Source of the DNA: Heterocephalus glaber | Taxonomy: Eukaryota; Chordata; Mammalia; Rodentia; Bathyergidae | Length of the DNA: 64,000 bases | NCBI RefSeq assembly: GCF_000247695.1 | Contig: NW_004624854.1 | Coordinates: 3,472,797-3,536,796, forward strand | Direction: 5' to 3' | In this document: one piece after another, positions 12,525-23,405 of the stretch | Layout: each line of letters begins with the position of its first letter | How positions within the stretch are numbered: position 1 is the stretch's first letter | Notes under the pieces: model-generated | Told to the model about the DNA's origin: nothing | Database searches by the model: none | What the model saw: only the letters and a program-made list of their open reading frames with translations | Position numbers and translations under genes: made by a program

Positions 12525-12690
12525 ATATATGTACATAATACATCTTTATTTTTATTCCTTTTCCCTCCCTCTCTCCATATCTTGATCACCTTCCCTCTTG
12601 AGATGAGAAAGCTAAGTACAAATAAAAAGCAAAGTGAAACATAAAATATAGGAAGTAAGGAGATATATTTCTCTCATATTTCTCCTTGTC
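12525..12690. mobile_element. Possible L1 3' UTR pieces
   Basis: CCTTTTCCCTCCCTCTC resembles antisense L1 3' UTR. The neighbouring AATATAGGAAGTAAGGAGAT resembles the sense 3' UTR seen near 55725-55750. The two lie in opposite orientation, so the structure is rearranged or the match is fortuitous. Confidence 0.3.
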
Positions 12691-13246
12691 CCTTACAAAA
12701 TACTTGGCTTCTTTTTATTGGTGCTAAAATCTTTAGCGACCATACATCCTATAGACTCAGCTTTATATATGCTTTATTCTGGGATAAAATCTTAATTTTT
12801 TTCAAAAATTTCTAGTTTACATTTGTCCTGAGCTTTTACTAAAAATCTGAGTAGAAGTAGCCAGAAGTACTTAGGCAACAGCCTGAGTATTGTATTGTCT
12901 TGAAATTTCCCCCACTAGACTAATCAGTCCACTGGCATTAATCATTCTACCACAAAATCTAGTACAGGAAAGGAATGCGGACACATTTTCTATGAGACTG
13001 TAACACAAGTGGCTTCTGGTCAAATGCTGGCAGAGTGCCTGTCCTTAGCTGAAAACTCTTGAGCCTGAACTTTACTTTTCACATTACATGATTGAAAATT
13101 TCCAAGACAGAAATTTCATGTCAAATGAACATGATAGAGCATGGGAATGTTGCCAAAGTGGAAGGGTTGAGGAACCAGACATAGATAACAAGTCTGCCCA
13201 TCCATGACCCACACAGATTTACTTAAAAGTGTGCTCCACCAATCCC
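12691..13246. other. Intergenic, nothing recognised
   Basis: No gene or repeat signature was recognised before the LTR that follows. Confidence 0.35.
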
Positions 13247-13675
13247 TGAAGTTGAAGCAGGACTTTACAAAGAAGGAAAAACAAGTTTCCCCAACCTAAG
13301 CAATTCCCCCTCAGATTTTCCCTCCCCATGGCTATTGTCTTTTGTTCTATTACAAATAAAACTAGTAACTTTGTCCCTGTAAATAAGGTTCACAACCTCC
13401 TGTTCTAATATGATCCTTTTTTTTAAAACCTGGTCAAACTGAGATATGCTACATTGTGAAACTGTCACAGCTTGACTAACTGCCTTTGTTCTGCTTCTGT
13501 CCAAAAGTTTTGCCCCTTTAGGTAGACCAATTCCCCTCTGCAACATGTATAAAACTATAGCCTTTCCTTTGTTCTGGGCTCAGCCTTTAGTCATGAGTCC
13601 ACTGAGCTGGTATACACCTAAATAAATTCTCCTGTTTCACCTGTTGGTCTCGCTGATTTCTTAAATTCTACAACA
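13247..13675 (+). mobile_element. Candidate solo LTR of an endogenous retrovirus
   Basis: The segment begins TGAAG and ends CAACA. It has a TATA box (TATAAAA, 13548-13554), a promoter-proximal stretch with an ATGAGTCCAC block, then a polyadenylation signal AATAAA (13621-13626) followed by TCTCCTGTTTCACCTG, a typical gammaretrovirus-like R/U5 layout. No internal retroviral sequence flanks it, so a solo LTR is likely. A target-site duplication was not found. Confidence 0.55.
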
Positions 13676-13714
13676 GGGTAGATCCCAGGGCCAGTCAATT
13701 TTCAATGCCAACCT

Positions 13715-14350
13715 AACCACCACATCCCACTTTTGGGTACAGACCCAAGAGAAATAAAAATGACACATTAAAGGTAAACCTATATGCCTATGTTTACTGC
13801 AGCCCTGTTCCCAATAGCCATGATATGGTATCAAATATGTTGTCTGTTAGTAGATAATGGATAAAGAACTATGCCATACATACATATTGCAGTGAATGCT
13901 ATGATTTACAACAAAGTGGATGTCATTGAAGTATATTTTTAAGTGAGATCAGCCAGGCACAAAAAGACAAATACTTCATATTTTAACACATATGTGGAGA
14001 TACAAAAGTTGATCTCAGAATAACATAGTAGAATAGTGATTAGCAGAAGCCAGAAAAGGTAGAGAAGAAGCAAGAAAGGGGGAGGTTGGTAATGGATGTT
14101 AAAATGAACTTAGAAACAAAAAGTTCTAGTGTTCTACAGCATGCTAAGGTGACTATAGTTTAAAACGGCTTATAAATAACAATAAAATAGGTGCTGATAG
14201 GCTTCCTACACAGAGAAAAGAAAATAGAAATGGCTAAGGTGAAGGAAACACCACTAAGGATGATTTGATTGCTGCACATTGTATGCATGCATTGAGTTAC
14301 CAGACTGTAACCTGTAGTTATTATCTATCCATGAAACAAATAGAAAGTTA
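13715..14350 (+). mobile_element. Old L1 3' end
   Basis: The sense order is TTTTGGGTACAGACCCAAGA, ATATGCCTATGTTTACTGCA, AGTGAGATCAGCCAGGCACA, AAAAAGACAAATACTTCATA, TGGAGATACAAAAGTTGATC, AGTGATTAGCAGAAGCCAG and AAGGTGACTATAGTTTAAAA. These are hallmarks of the 3' end of older mammalian L1M elements. There are stops throughout. Confidence 0.7.
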
Positions 14351-14869
14351 TTAACAAGGAATCTTTTTGTTGCATGTAATTGTGATGCTGGTTTCATCTC
14401 TCTGCATATTTGAGCTAAGATTCAAGTACTACAGCATCTTGTCTGACCTTTTTTCCTAGCCACATTCTCTCCAAAATTTTCGATCTGTGTGCAGTGTTTT
14501 TTCTGTTAGCTATGGGACTATTTTTAGCTTTTTAACATGGCTGGTAATTTTATTGTTACTTTCTTGAGTGTCTGAAATTTATTGTTTCCCTTTAAAGAAG
14601 GCATATGATGGTTCTGTCCTGAAGTTAAATTCAGCTTGGCTTGCACACTGCTAGACCTGTTGTGGGGGTCTAAACACTGCTGTGCTGTTGGCGGGGCATT
14701 CACTCTGATTCACCGTGGTGTACCTCCCTGCTCCTCTGAAGAGCACCATCCTCTAATGAATGCTGGAGAATAATCCCTGTGGTCGCTCTTCCTTGGCTAC
14801 TCAGAGCTCAACAACCCCTGTGCTTTCAAGTACACTCATAATTTTCTTTTCTCTTTTTTTTTGAGGGTT
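14351..14869. other. Intergenic, nothing recognised
   Basis: Mixed composition, with a slightly GC-richer patch at 14640-14800. No assignment could be made. Confidence 0.35.
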
Positions 14870-15010
14870 CAAGACTGAATTTGTTATTTTATTTTAAATT
14901 TTATTTTATTGGTACATTTTAGGTATACAATATAATGACATTCATCATTGGAAATTTGCACCTTTACGTAATCTCTCTTGATTCTTACACTCAATAATTT
15001 TCTACTTGAA
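14870..15010 (-). mobile_element. L1 3' end, antisense, severely 5' truncated
   Basis: ATTGGTACATTTTAGGTATA and AATGACATTCATCATTGGAA are nearly identical to the reverse complement of the L1 3' terminus at 25680-25755 and to the second repeat at 49326. Only about 120 bp of the element is present, after a T-rich head. Confidence 0.75.
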
Positions 15011-15299
15011 TCTTTATGTCCCTTTTCCCTTGGTCTTTTGTTCAATTCACGTACAGACTAGTACTCAATAAAAATTCACAGAATTCCTGATGCAGATTGT
15101 CAAAGTTTGTGTCTGAGTGTGTGTGTGCATCGTTTTCTTTTTTAAAAAACTCTATCGTTGAATTTTCAAGCATCTCAACCTCACCAAATTGCAATCCTCA
15201 CCTTCTCAGTTCCAGATTCTGTTAGTAACTTCTTCCTCTGAAGTTATTCCAAAATTCCTTTAAGAAAATATAGTGATTATAACCATATTCATTTGCTTT

Positions 15300-16090
15300 C
15301 CCGCTCCGAGGGTCTTAGCTCTGCACTACAATGTTACTAAAGACTGAGGACAGTGGGCCAGGGAGGCTCCAGCTCCGCCTCTGGAGGAGGGACAGGGCCC
15401 GGGACGGCCCAGCTGGCCTGAGAAGACCCCTCTTCTGGTTCAAGAGTGACCGCGTTGGAACAGGGGCCAGCGAAGCATCGGAAAAGCGTCCTGGGGTCGA
15501 GTCATCTGTAATGTGTCAGACCCGAAACCAAAGTATCAGAAACTCATATTAATGTATCACCCCAACAAGCAGAACACAGCTGCGCCTGCAGGGACCCCAC
15601 AGGAGCTCCTGCAGAAGTTGGTCGGGGTGGAGCAGGCCTGGAAATTCTGGGGGATGAAGCCACAAGGGAAGAGTACGGCCTGCAGCGGCACGAAGATGCT
15701 CTCAGCAGTAGGGGCCAACAGACCCTCAGTATCTGGAAGATATGTCTTGGAATGAAGGCCAGCATTCTCTCTCTCTCTGAGCGGCCCATGTGCTGGCAGA
15801 TGCCCCGTTTCTGAGCAGGAGGCAGCAGCCACAAACCTGGTTCCCTGTGACTCAGTTCGCTGATGGTGGAGCTCCTTGGAGACCACCCTGCCAGGAGAGG
15901 CCGACCAGAAGCCGCCATGGAGTAATAGGAAACGAGCTTCGTCATAACTGGGCTTAGAATTCATATTTACGCATTGCCAAGGAAAAGACCTCAATTATAA
16001 ATTATATTTTGTGAATTGATGTCTGAGAACTTTTGTTTGCTACTTGGAAAATAAGAATTTTCTTTTTCCAAGAAAAAAAAAAGAAAAAGC
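15300..16090 (+). pseudogene. DNAJC24: Processed pseudogene of DNAJC24 (DPH4)
   Basis: The parent protein is a J-domain co-chaperone with a CSL zinc finger that acts in diphthamide synthesis on elongation factor 2. The homologous region begins about 15449, where the expected ATG reads ACC. ALEQ and SVLG follow, then (after a frameshift near 15500) KYQKLILMYHPNKQ, PAGT and QAWKFWG. Beyond further breaks, LQRHEDALSS, MSWNEGQHS and VELL are visible up to about 15880. The J-domain HPD motif reads HPN, which would abolish Hsp70 stimulation. Stops and shifts destroy the cysteine-rich C-terminal zinc domain. The structure is intronless, with a GC-rich 5' leader-like segment and an oligo-A tail near 16070-16088, so this is an L1-mediated retrocopy. 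The 5' end is approximate. Confidence 0.82.
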
Positions 16091-16097
16091 AAGTTAA

Positions 16098-16187
16098 GGC
16101 CCGGGGATTTAGCTCAGTGGTTCCGGGGCCTGCCTCGCAAGTGCAAGGCCCCGAGTTGGATTCCCAATACAAAAAAAAAAAAAAAAA
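16098..16187 (+). mobile_element. ID-type tRNA-derived SINE
   Basis: Begins GGCCCGGGGATTTAGCTCAG with an intact A box, continues through CTGCCTCGCAAGTGCAAGG to a B-box-like GAGTTGGATTCCC, then a run of 17 A. It sits directly behind the pseudogene's oligo-A tail. Confidence 0.88.
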
Positions 16188-16655
16188 TTTCTTTTTCGAA
16201 CGTGAGCTTGTCTCCCCTTGTGTTGGCTCACGGTGCCGCGGATTGCTTTACAGTGACTTGGGTTCTGATCGGCCAGAGCTGCTTCTGGCTGCCAAAGGCA
16301 CTGGCCTGGTGGCCTCTCTGTGGATCAGAACCCCTGAGGGACGTGCAGAGCTGGTTCTCCGTGAGCAAGGCTGGGTAAAGGTGGCGTGGGGCGGTTCCAG
16401 TGGCTGGAGATCAGGCGGCGGTCACTGGAGAAATGCAGCCCGGAGCCCTGGCTGTGAACACTGCCATCCTCAGGTGTAACGCAGGGATTGGAAGTTTAAA
16501 GCAGCAACCAGAAACGGGCGCTTCCTTTTGCCTGTTCCAGAGCCTCGAATGGGACGCAGTGCCTATGTTGGGGTTCCCTGGGATGAGGCACCAGAGTTTG
16601 ACGGTGTGGGCTATGGACTGCGGCTTGCGAGGCATCGGTTCCCCTGTGTCCGATA
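16188..16655. other. Unidentified GC-rich segment
   Basis: GC-rich sequence with many CpG, unlike the AT-rich surroundings. Frames remain open over 70-148 codons on both strands, which is expected from composition; none resembles a known protein. It contains an 11-bp perfect inverted repeat (16260-16270 and 16323-16333) with a nested GGCCAG/CTGGCC pair. It could be the tail of another retrocopy or part of a captured unit. Confidence 0.4.
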
Positions 16656-18932
16656 CAGTGCTGCCTCACTTGTCTAACAGCTCCATGCTCGGACTTTCTT
16701 GAACTTTCCACCGTTTGAACAGCAAAGTTCGAAAAAAAATGTGCTCAGTGTTTGTAACTTTGCTTGATAGTTGAGCGAAAATCCGACTAGAAGAAACCTG
16801 TGTGGGCCAAGAGTGAATCATGTCCTGCGTTTCTCCTTGGACAAGAAGGGCGACTCCACTCTGAGCACTGCTTTGGCTCAGCCCACAAACAGTGCTTGTG
16901 TCAGTAGTTAAAACACCCATCATTGTCCTTTTGGGGTCGTTATTTGGATGAAATATGATAACCATGGCCCCAAAGAAAGTGATAGCACTAAAGCAAAGTG
17001 GAAAACTGAGAAACACGACAGAGTTAAAGAAATTGTGAAATTTGAATCAGGTTGCTGCTTATCTGATTTGGTGGGTGAATACAACATGGCTAAATCGCCA
17101 TTATCAACACTTCTAGAAAAAAATACGATGAAAGTGGCCAATGTAGTAAAAGGTGTGAAATTGTTAACCGTGAAACCAAGAACCCAGGCCATCAAACAGG
17201 TTGAAAAGTTACTGTAAGGTCAGGTAAATGAGAAACTGAATGGTGATGGTGACAATTCGAGAAGGCCAAAAGCCTCCACAGTGATTCACTGACAGTGTTG
17301 CCGAGTGAGTGTTGAGCAGCCTCACGTGTTCAAAGCCTGCCATGACTGGTTTGAAAAATTCAAAAAGAGAACAGGCACACACAGTATATCGAGACACAGG
17401 GAAGGAGCGAGCTCAAATACAGACAAAGCCGAGACCTGTGAGGCTAGATTTGCTGAATATGTGGATGCTGAATGTCACTCCCCAGCGAGTGTTCAGTATG
17501 ACAAAACTAGACTCTCTTGGAAAGCAATGTCCAGTAGGAACTCATTCTGAAACAGAAAAGGCACTACCAGGCCATGAGCCTATGAGATGGGTTGGCTCTG
17601 GTGTTGGGGAATGCAGGTGGGGACTGAAATGAAGCCCGTGTCAGTGCACCATTCTGAAACCCATGGGTTTTTAAACAACAAAGCAATGAAAAATAAGTGC
17701 GATGTGCAGGGTAAATAATGAAGTGTGGGGAGCAGACCATTTTTCACTGAGTAGGTGTTTGGGCAGGAGAATTTGGCTGGAAACTCACTCCTGATGGAAG
17801 GTGCTCCTGCTAATCCTCCAGGCTTGGAGGGCATTGGATGATAAATGCTCCTTTATCACTGTTAAGTTCTTGGCCCTGAATACACTCCTGTCATCCAGCA
17901 CGGACCTGCAAGTCATTGCTAATTTCACAAAACTCCACCAGAGCACTGTCGCCGCGTGCTTGGAAATAACCCAGGGGACCCTTCCAGAGTTCTGGCAATC
18001 ACGTTCGCATGCTCACTGCGTTGCCCTTCTCCACAAGGCCTGGGGGAAGTCTCTACAAGACCCTGATGTTGCACGGCCAAGGCTGTGACCAGAAGCAGAG
18101 ACTTTGAAGGCTCCGAGGGCTCTGAGGAGGAGCCTGGTGTGCAGCATATTGTGCCTCGCAGGTGCCCGTGCATCTGGGGGCTGATGAGGACGTGGAGGAG
18201 TCGGCAATGAAGCACAGTGCAAAGCTCGCCCCAGAAGAACTTCGGGGTCTTCAGGAGGAGTAGCGGCGAGCGGCAGCTGAGGACATAGCCTGGGTGAGGA
18301 GGAGGAGGGGCTGGAGGAGCTCCCTGCTCATTGATAAAGAAGTGAATGCAACATGGGTGGAAGTGGCCACCTCTAGACAGAGCCACGCACGGAAGGCCGT
18401 GACAGGACTGTGAGCCTCGCAAACGCAAATGCTGCCTCTCACTTTAGGCAGTTTGAAAAGGCAGAAGAAGGTATTGGACAAATGTTTAGTGAGAAAGGAT
18501 GAAAAAAAGATCAAGGGAGAGAAGACCCCAGAAAGGGTACTGCCAGGAGTCCCTGCGGAAGGAGACACTGCTAAGTAACGTTTCTCCCTCCTCCGATTTC
18601 TCTCCAGCTTCGGCTATGCCAGGAAGCCTCGGACTCTCAAAGTGAAGTTCCTGGACAAATTTTCTTAAAATTTCATTTACTATCTTGTGTTTTGATATTT
18701 AATGTACCGTGTTTATGGTGTTTAGCTGTTTTAGGGGTATTTCCACAACCGAGGGCTGTTTTGTGTTAAAGTCCTGCAAAAATGAATTTTTAAGTGTAAT
18801 TTTTAGGGCTCAGAACCCATTGTTTGGTTCTCCATTTTTCTTATGAGGAAAAAAATGTATTCAGTTCTTGAACTTTTCAGTGTTTGAACATGACTTTGGA
18901 ACAAATTGAGTTCGACAACCGAGGTATCACTG
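16656..18932 (+). mobile_element. Tigger (pogo-class) DNA transposon, nearly full length
   Basis: Terminal inverted repeats match: CAGTGCTGCCTCACTTGTC at the left end and GACAACCGAGGTATCACTG at the right. The element is preceded by TA (16654-16655), the target of this superfamily; the right-hand TA reads AA. The length, about 2.28 kb, fits an autonomous Tigger. The interior carries a broken transposase in the same direction. The sub-terminal sequence with GGAACAAATTGAGTTCG is typical of Tigger ends. The subfamily is not determined. Confidence 0.85.
16950..18580 (+). pseudogene. Decayed Tigger transposase (TIGD-like)
   Basis: Fragments appear in family order. A CENP-B-type N-terminal helix-turn-helix is at 16966-17217 (KEIVKFESGCCLSDL, NMAKSPLSTLLEKN). 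The second DNA-binding domain is at 17305-17500 (FKACHDWFEKFKKRTG, HSISRHREGASS). The start of the DDE catalytic region follows (YDKTRLSWKAM, EKALPGHEPMR), then a shortened core (HHSETHGF, LLMEGAPANPPGLE, STDLQVIANFTKLH). Last is an acidic tail (EGSEGSEEEPG). The first and third acidic positions survive as D, but the central MDNAPAH-type motif reads MEGAPAN. Several stops and frameshifts, plus loss of sequence between 17690 and 17790, rule out function. Confidence 0.82.
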
Positions 18933-20925
18933 AATTTAATGTTCTACAGTTTAAGGTAGAATTTATTTGAAGATTTTCACAGCATCCTTCCTGGGGTCTC
19001 TGAACTTCCCTATTTCAGATGAGCGAGCCATGCATGGAGCTCAGAAGGTCTTCATCAGATGCGTGCTTGGTGCTGTCAGCCTGAACTCATGGGCAGAGCA
19101 GGTACACTGCCTTGAAAATGTAGCTGACAAATGTGGCGCATTCAGAAAGAGTAGGCCCTTTGCTTCAGCTTTATTGTACCTATCAAAGCAAAATTTAAAA
19201 GTGAGGTACTCATCCAGGTTCTCCTCCCAAAATGTTTGTATATCACCATAAAATACAGATGGAAAACTTAAAAAAAAGAGAATATTTTCATTTTTTTTTC
19301 AGTTTTATGCTTGTTTAAGATACGAAATAACATTTGATCTTTATTTCTCTTTCCTGACTGGAAGCAAAACTATCGAAACCTGTTTAAAAGCATGCTTCCT
19401 ATTCTCACTCTATGTCTTTGGTATTTATATCATACATTATTGGAAAGATAAAAGATTAGTACTAAATATATATTTACTTGTTTTAAATCTATTACCATTT
19501 TACATTGTTTTCCATAGAACTATTAAATCTAGGTGCTCTGTGACCTGAATAAGTATAGAAAGTTTCTACATAACCTAGTAAAATAGTGTCAGGTTCTTTT
19601 ATTGTAGGAACGCACTAAGAAAAATATACGCAGCCGTATGATCTTGTGAGATATTACTATACCAAGTGATTATAAGAATTCAAAAATATTAATGTAGTTT
19701 CTGATTACTTTTCTGGTTTTGCATTGAAGTTTTCAAGTCTTAGAAACCATTATACAATTTTATGTACAAAGATATCAATATTTGTAAAGTGCCTGAAGGT
19801 TGATATTTATAATTCTTATATCACAGGTGACACTCAAAGAAACATATCAATGAAATAATTTTCCTCATTTTCTGAGACTAATAATAAAGTTCAAAATTCC
19901 CAAAACTGTTGCTACTAATTATAGCTTTCACTGCACATTTTATTGTAACTCTAAGTACATTTAAAATGAAAAATTAATCTTTACTTTAAATACACCTTAG
20001 TACTTCAAAAATAAACTGCACTGAATACAGCAAGATGTACAGGCTATGTATTTGAGAAAAATAGCATTGTTTTTTGCCCAATTTTCTTGGCTAAAGAAAT
20101 AACTAACAAACCACAGGTGTGCTTTGCACGTGCTGATGCAAAGAGCGTGGGCTCTGATTGTAACTTGACTTTTAAATGCTTGGTGTGCTCACTGGAGCTT
20201 GCCAGTGTCTAATTGCTCTATGTTCAGGCACATTGTTATTATGCTGGATTCTGCAGTCCTCTCATCAGAACGGGTGCACAGGTACACATATTTTACAGTT
20301 CTCAGGAGGTTCAGAGTGCTTGAAAATGTTGATAGAGAGGGCCAAGAAAGAACAACAAATACATCCCTGGTGAATGCAGAAATTAGCTGTCGGAAACAAT
20401 TCTCCTAATGGAGCTTTGGTGATCCCCTTGTGTTGTGCTATAAAGACTTCAGACTGGGGAGATTTATAATTTATTTAATGATATTACTGATAACATGACT
20501 GATGTAGCCACTTTCATTTCAAAGATAACTCAGAAAATTTAAAACTCATTAATTTCTGTAGGTTAAATTCTAAGAAACTAGGATCAGCATTAAGAGCCAA
20601 ATGCTGATTCATTACCATATTAGCCATAAATAAGTAGTCTTATATTTTTATTTTGGCTCACCTAGGAAAAAGCATATGAAAACTTAGTATCAGGGTTTAA
20701 ATCCCAGGAGAAAATAAATTAGATCCTAAAATTATATGCATCTATATGTTTTCAGAAGAATCCAACCTGTGTATGTTTTGTCTTGGAACTATAGAAATAG
20801 CTGGATTTCTTTCACTTCTGGGACAGTCTTTATTCTGATATCATTAATTGAATGGTAGGCTATCAGTGCTTCCTGAAAACAGGACATGATTAGTAACATT
20901 GTTTCTTACTGTTAGGAAAAAGAAG
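18933..20925. other. Intergenic; one unassigned short open frame
   Basis: A 94-codon frame at 18967-19251 on the plus strand is not recognised. It contains an exon-like interval, 19019-19101, bounded by TATTTCAG and a following GTACAC. The rest is AT-rich without recognisable repeats. Confidence 0.3.
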
Positions 20926-20929
20926 GAAA

Positions 20930-21275
20930 AGAAAGGTAGGAGCTCAACAGAGCTCAACAGGACAGATTTATTTCAGAGCAAACCCGAGGAACCACTGTGG
21001 GTTGGAGGCCAGACCCCGACTCTCACAGAGGCTGTAGGGCATTTTGTAGCATCATGAGAGGGAGGTGAGTGAAAGGGAACTTCGGCTGCCAGACAAGAAC
21101 AAGGCTTGAGAGAGAGAGGAGTGGTTGCTCAATGAGGATCTTAGGAATGGGCAGAGAGGAGTCCTTGCTATCCACACTGGGATGACAGGGGGGCAGGTCC
21201 CTGAGTCCAGCAGTGCAGGGCTGGCTGAGCACACCTCTGTCACGGAGGAAGCGGTTGGATTCCTTCACCTATAAT
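20930..21275 (-). mobile_element. Candidate LTR, antisense
   Basis: Read on the minus strand, a GC-richer stretch ends in GCTCTGAAATAAATCTGTCC. This is an AATAAA signal followed by TGTTGAGCTC, compatible with an LTR R/U5. No internal retroviral sequence is seen. A retrocopy 3' end of an unknown transcript is an alternative. Confidence 0.35.
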
Positions 21276-22116
21276 CTCATATGAAGATAGAAAAAAATAA
21301 AATTAGAGGCAACAGAAAGGAAATATATTTGTTTTCAGAAACTTAGAACAAATTGTTCTCCCTGTGATTTGTATCAGTATTTCTAGGATATAGATTGAAG
21401 AAAAGGATAAATGCTTCAATCAGTTTGTGAGTTAAACTTAATTTGCATGTACTCTAAAATATCTAACACAGAATCACCCACAGAGGACACTCAATAGATG
21501 TTTTCAATGATGATGAATGTCTAAATTCAATGAATACCAATGTTCATAATTCATATCAGTAAACATGAAATATTACCAACTATGATTTCGTAGACAATGA
21601 TAATAAATAAATGATGACCCCCGAGGACCTCATAATCTTAACTTCTTTGTGATGGAAATTTTAATGCAAACTGTAAAATATTGTATTTATTTTCTCTATG
21701 AAGAATCATGGACTCACTCATCTATTCTACCTAGTGATGGTCATCTTTTTTACAAACAATAACCACCTCTTGATATATTAGTGGAAACCAACATAACACC
21801 TTCAAACAAAACATGTCACCAAACTAAGGATTACAATCTAGTAAGAAAAATGAAATTTGTAGATAACAAGTATTCATTGCAATAATGTCATAATCCCCTC
21901 CTTTGGGCATCGTGTGTATGCATCTGTTGCCCAAAATCCATAATCTCAGTCACTGACCCTATAGTTTCCCAAACCATGGAGTACTTCTGACTATATAAAT
22001 ACATCTCTACATCATTTGTGTGAAAAGGACTAAATATATCTTTAAAGTCGATTATGCCTCTAAACCAAATAAACAGAATTACCCTGAATTCTGAAAATCA
22101 TTTGTAGGATACAAAC
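21276..22116. other. Intergenic, nothing certain
   Basis: AT-rich. ACACTCAATAGATGTTTTC near 21487 resembles the 3' end of an ancient L2/MIR-type repeat but is too short to call. Confidence 0.35.
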
Positions 22117-22269
22117 ATTTTTTGGTTTTTTGAGCCAGGTTCCCATTGTATGCAGTCCAAGCTGGCCTTGAACTCACCATGTAGCCCAGGCTGGCCTCAC
22201 ATTTCTGATGATCCTCCAGCCTCACTCTTCCACTGCTGAGATTACAGGTGTGCACCACCACACCCAGCT
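22117..22269 (-). mobile_element. B1 SINE, antisense
   Basis: After a T-rich head come AGCTGGCCTTGAACTCACC, TAGCCCAGGCTGGCCTCAC and GATTACAGGTGTGCACCACC, ending CACCCAGCT. These are diagnostic antisense B1 blocks; the Pol III A and B boxes would read on the minus strand. B1 is rodent-specific, supporting the host assignment. Confidence 0.92.
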
Positions 22270-22774
22270 AGAATATTCTTATAATATGCCAGCTGGTTAT
22301 GAAGTTTTCCATTACATCATACAAATGTACACAGATAAAATAAAGATCAAAATGATAATAAATGTACTTTGCATTTCATGAAATGAACATATTACATCAG
22401 TGTAAAAAACGTGGGCCATATAAAAACCTTGAAATAAGGTATGAATATACACAATTACATATTGTACTAAGAAGTAAATGTGATTGGGAGGCTTAATTTT
22501 ATTTAAAAATAGTTTTACCAGGAACTGGTTTGTGTAATATAATTACTTTACAAAATAAGTTCAAACAAAGTCATGAGGAAATGAATTGATTCTAGAAATA
22601 TTTATTCTCTCCCAGTAGCTGAGTCTCTGATACAGAAAACAAATATTTATATTTATATATTTTCATGAAGTTTGGGTTGAGTTGGTTTCATTGTTTATAC
22701 GACAAATGCAGTAAATAAGAACATTGAAATATAATGCAGAATTCTTAACTATAACCCAGAATTACTTATATGCG

Positions 22775-22905
22775 AGGTTTATAACACCATATACTTGGAC
22801 TCAAATCCCAGTCCTATTTCTTATTAGCTGTGTAACTAAATAAAGTTCAATACCCTTCTGAATGTACATCAAAATCTGGAATAAGAGTTAATACTTAACG
22901 CAAAT
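22775..22905 (+). mobile_element. MIR SINE
   Basis: GGACTCAAATCCCAGTCCTA and TTATTAGCTGTGTAACTAAA match the MIR core order (GTTCGAATCC, then the CTTACTAGCTGTGTGACC region). The 5' and 3' parts are degraded. Confidence 0.7.
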
Positions 22906-23316
22906 ATTTTTTGACAAATAAGCACCAATTTAGTAATATTTGAACAACAATCTCACAGAACAACTAGAAACGTCCAAGTAGACACAGGCTCATACACTTT
23001 CCAAGGTATTAGAGAACTATGAAGGTGGGAATAATTGTGGAGAGTATGGGAAACCAAACAGAGGCTTTGAAAAAGTCATGGAATTGCTAATATAAGTGTT
23101 GGTGCTCAGAGCTGGGAGAACATTTCATGGCCTTGATACTCAACTGGCTTTTGAGTGTTAACCTCAAAGTTTACACCACAACAGAAAGAGTGATGAGGAA
23201 ATAACATCAGCTTATACAGGGTTCTTTGGATCAAGGCGATTTCACATTGCAGGTGAATCTAACCGGGACACTTTCCAGGAGTGAAAGCACATTTCTTTTC
23301 ATCAAGAAGCAATTGG
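22906..23316. other. Intergenic, nothing recognised
   Basis: No supported feature between the MIR and the ID element. Confidence 0.35.
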
Positions 23317-23405
23317 GGGGGCTGGGGATTCAGCTCAGTGGTTTCGCCTCCTGCCACACAAGCACAAGGACCCAAGTTCGATCTCTGGTACCAAAAAAAA
23401 AAAAA
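23317..23405 (+). mobile_element. ID-type SINE
   Basis: GGGGCTGGGGATTCAGCTCA at the head, AAGTTCGATCTCTGGTACC at the B box and end, then 13 A. AGAAGCAATTG before the element and AGAAGCTGCAATTG after it may be a degraded target-site duplication. Confidence 0.88.

Noticed and set aside
16098..16187. tRNA gene candidate
   Set aside because: A and B boxes are present, but the body matches ID SINEs, there is no proper cloverleaf with paired acceptor stem, and an oligo-A tail follows.
16033..16711. Overlapping 70-148 codon frames on both strands
   Set aside because: The region contains an ID SINE and GC-rich sequence with few stops; no frame shows a recognisable protein, and they overlap on opposite strands.
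17925..18568. Minus-strand frames of 105 and 167 codons
   Set aside because: They are antisense to the acidic tail of the Tigger transposase, whose sense reading matches the family.
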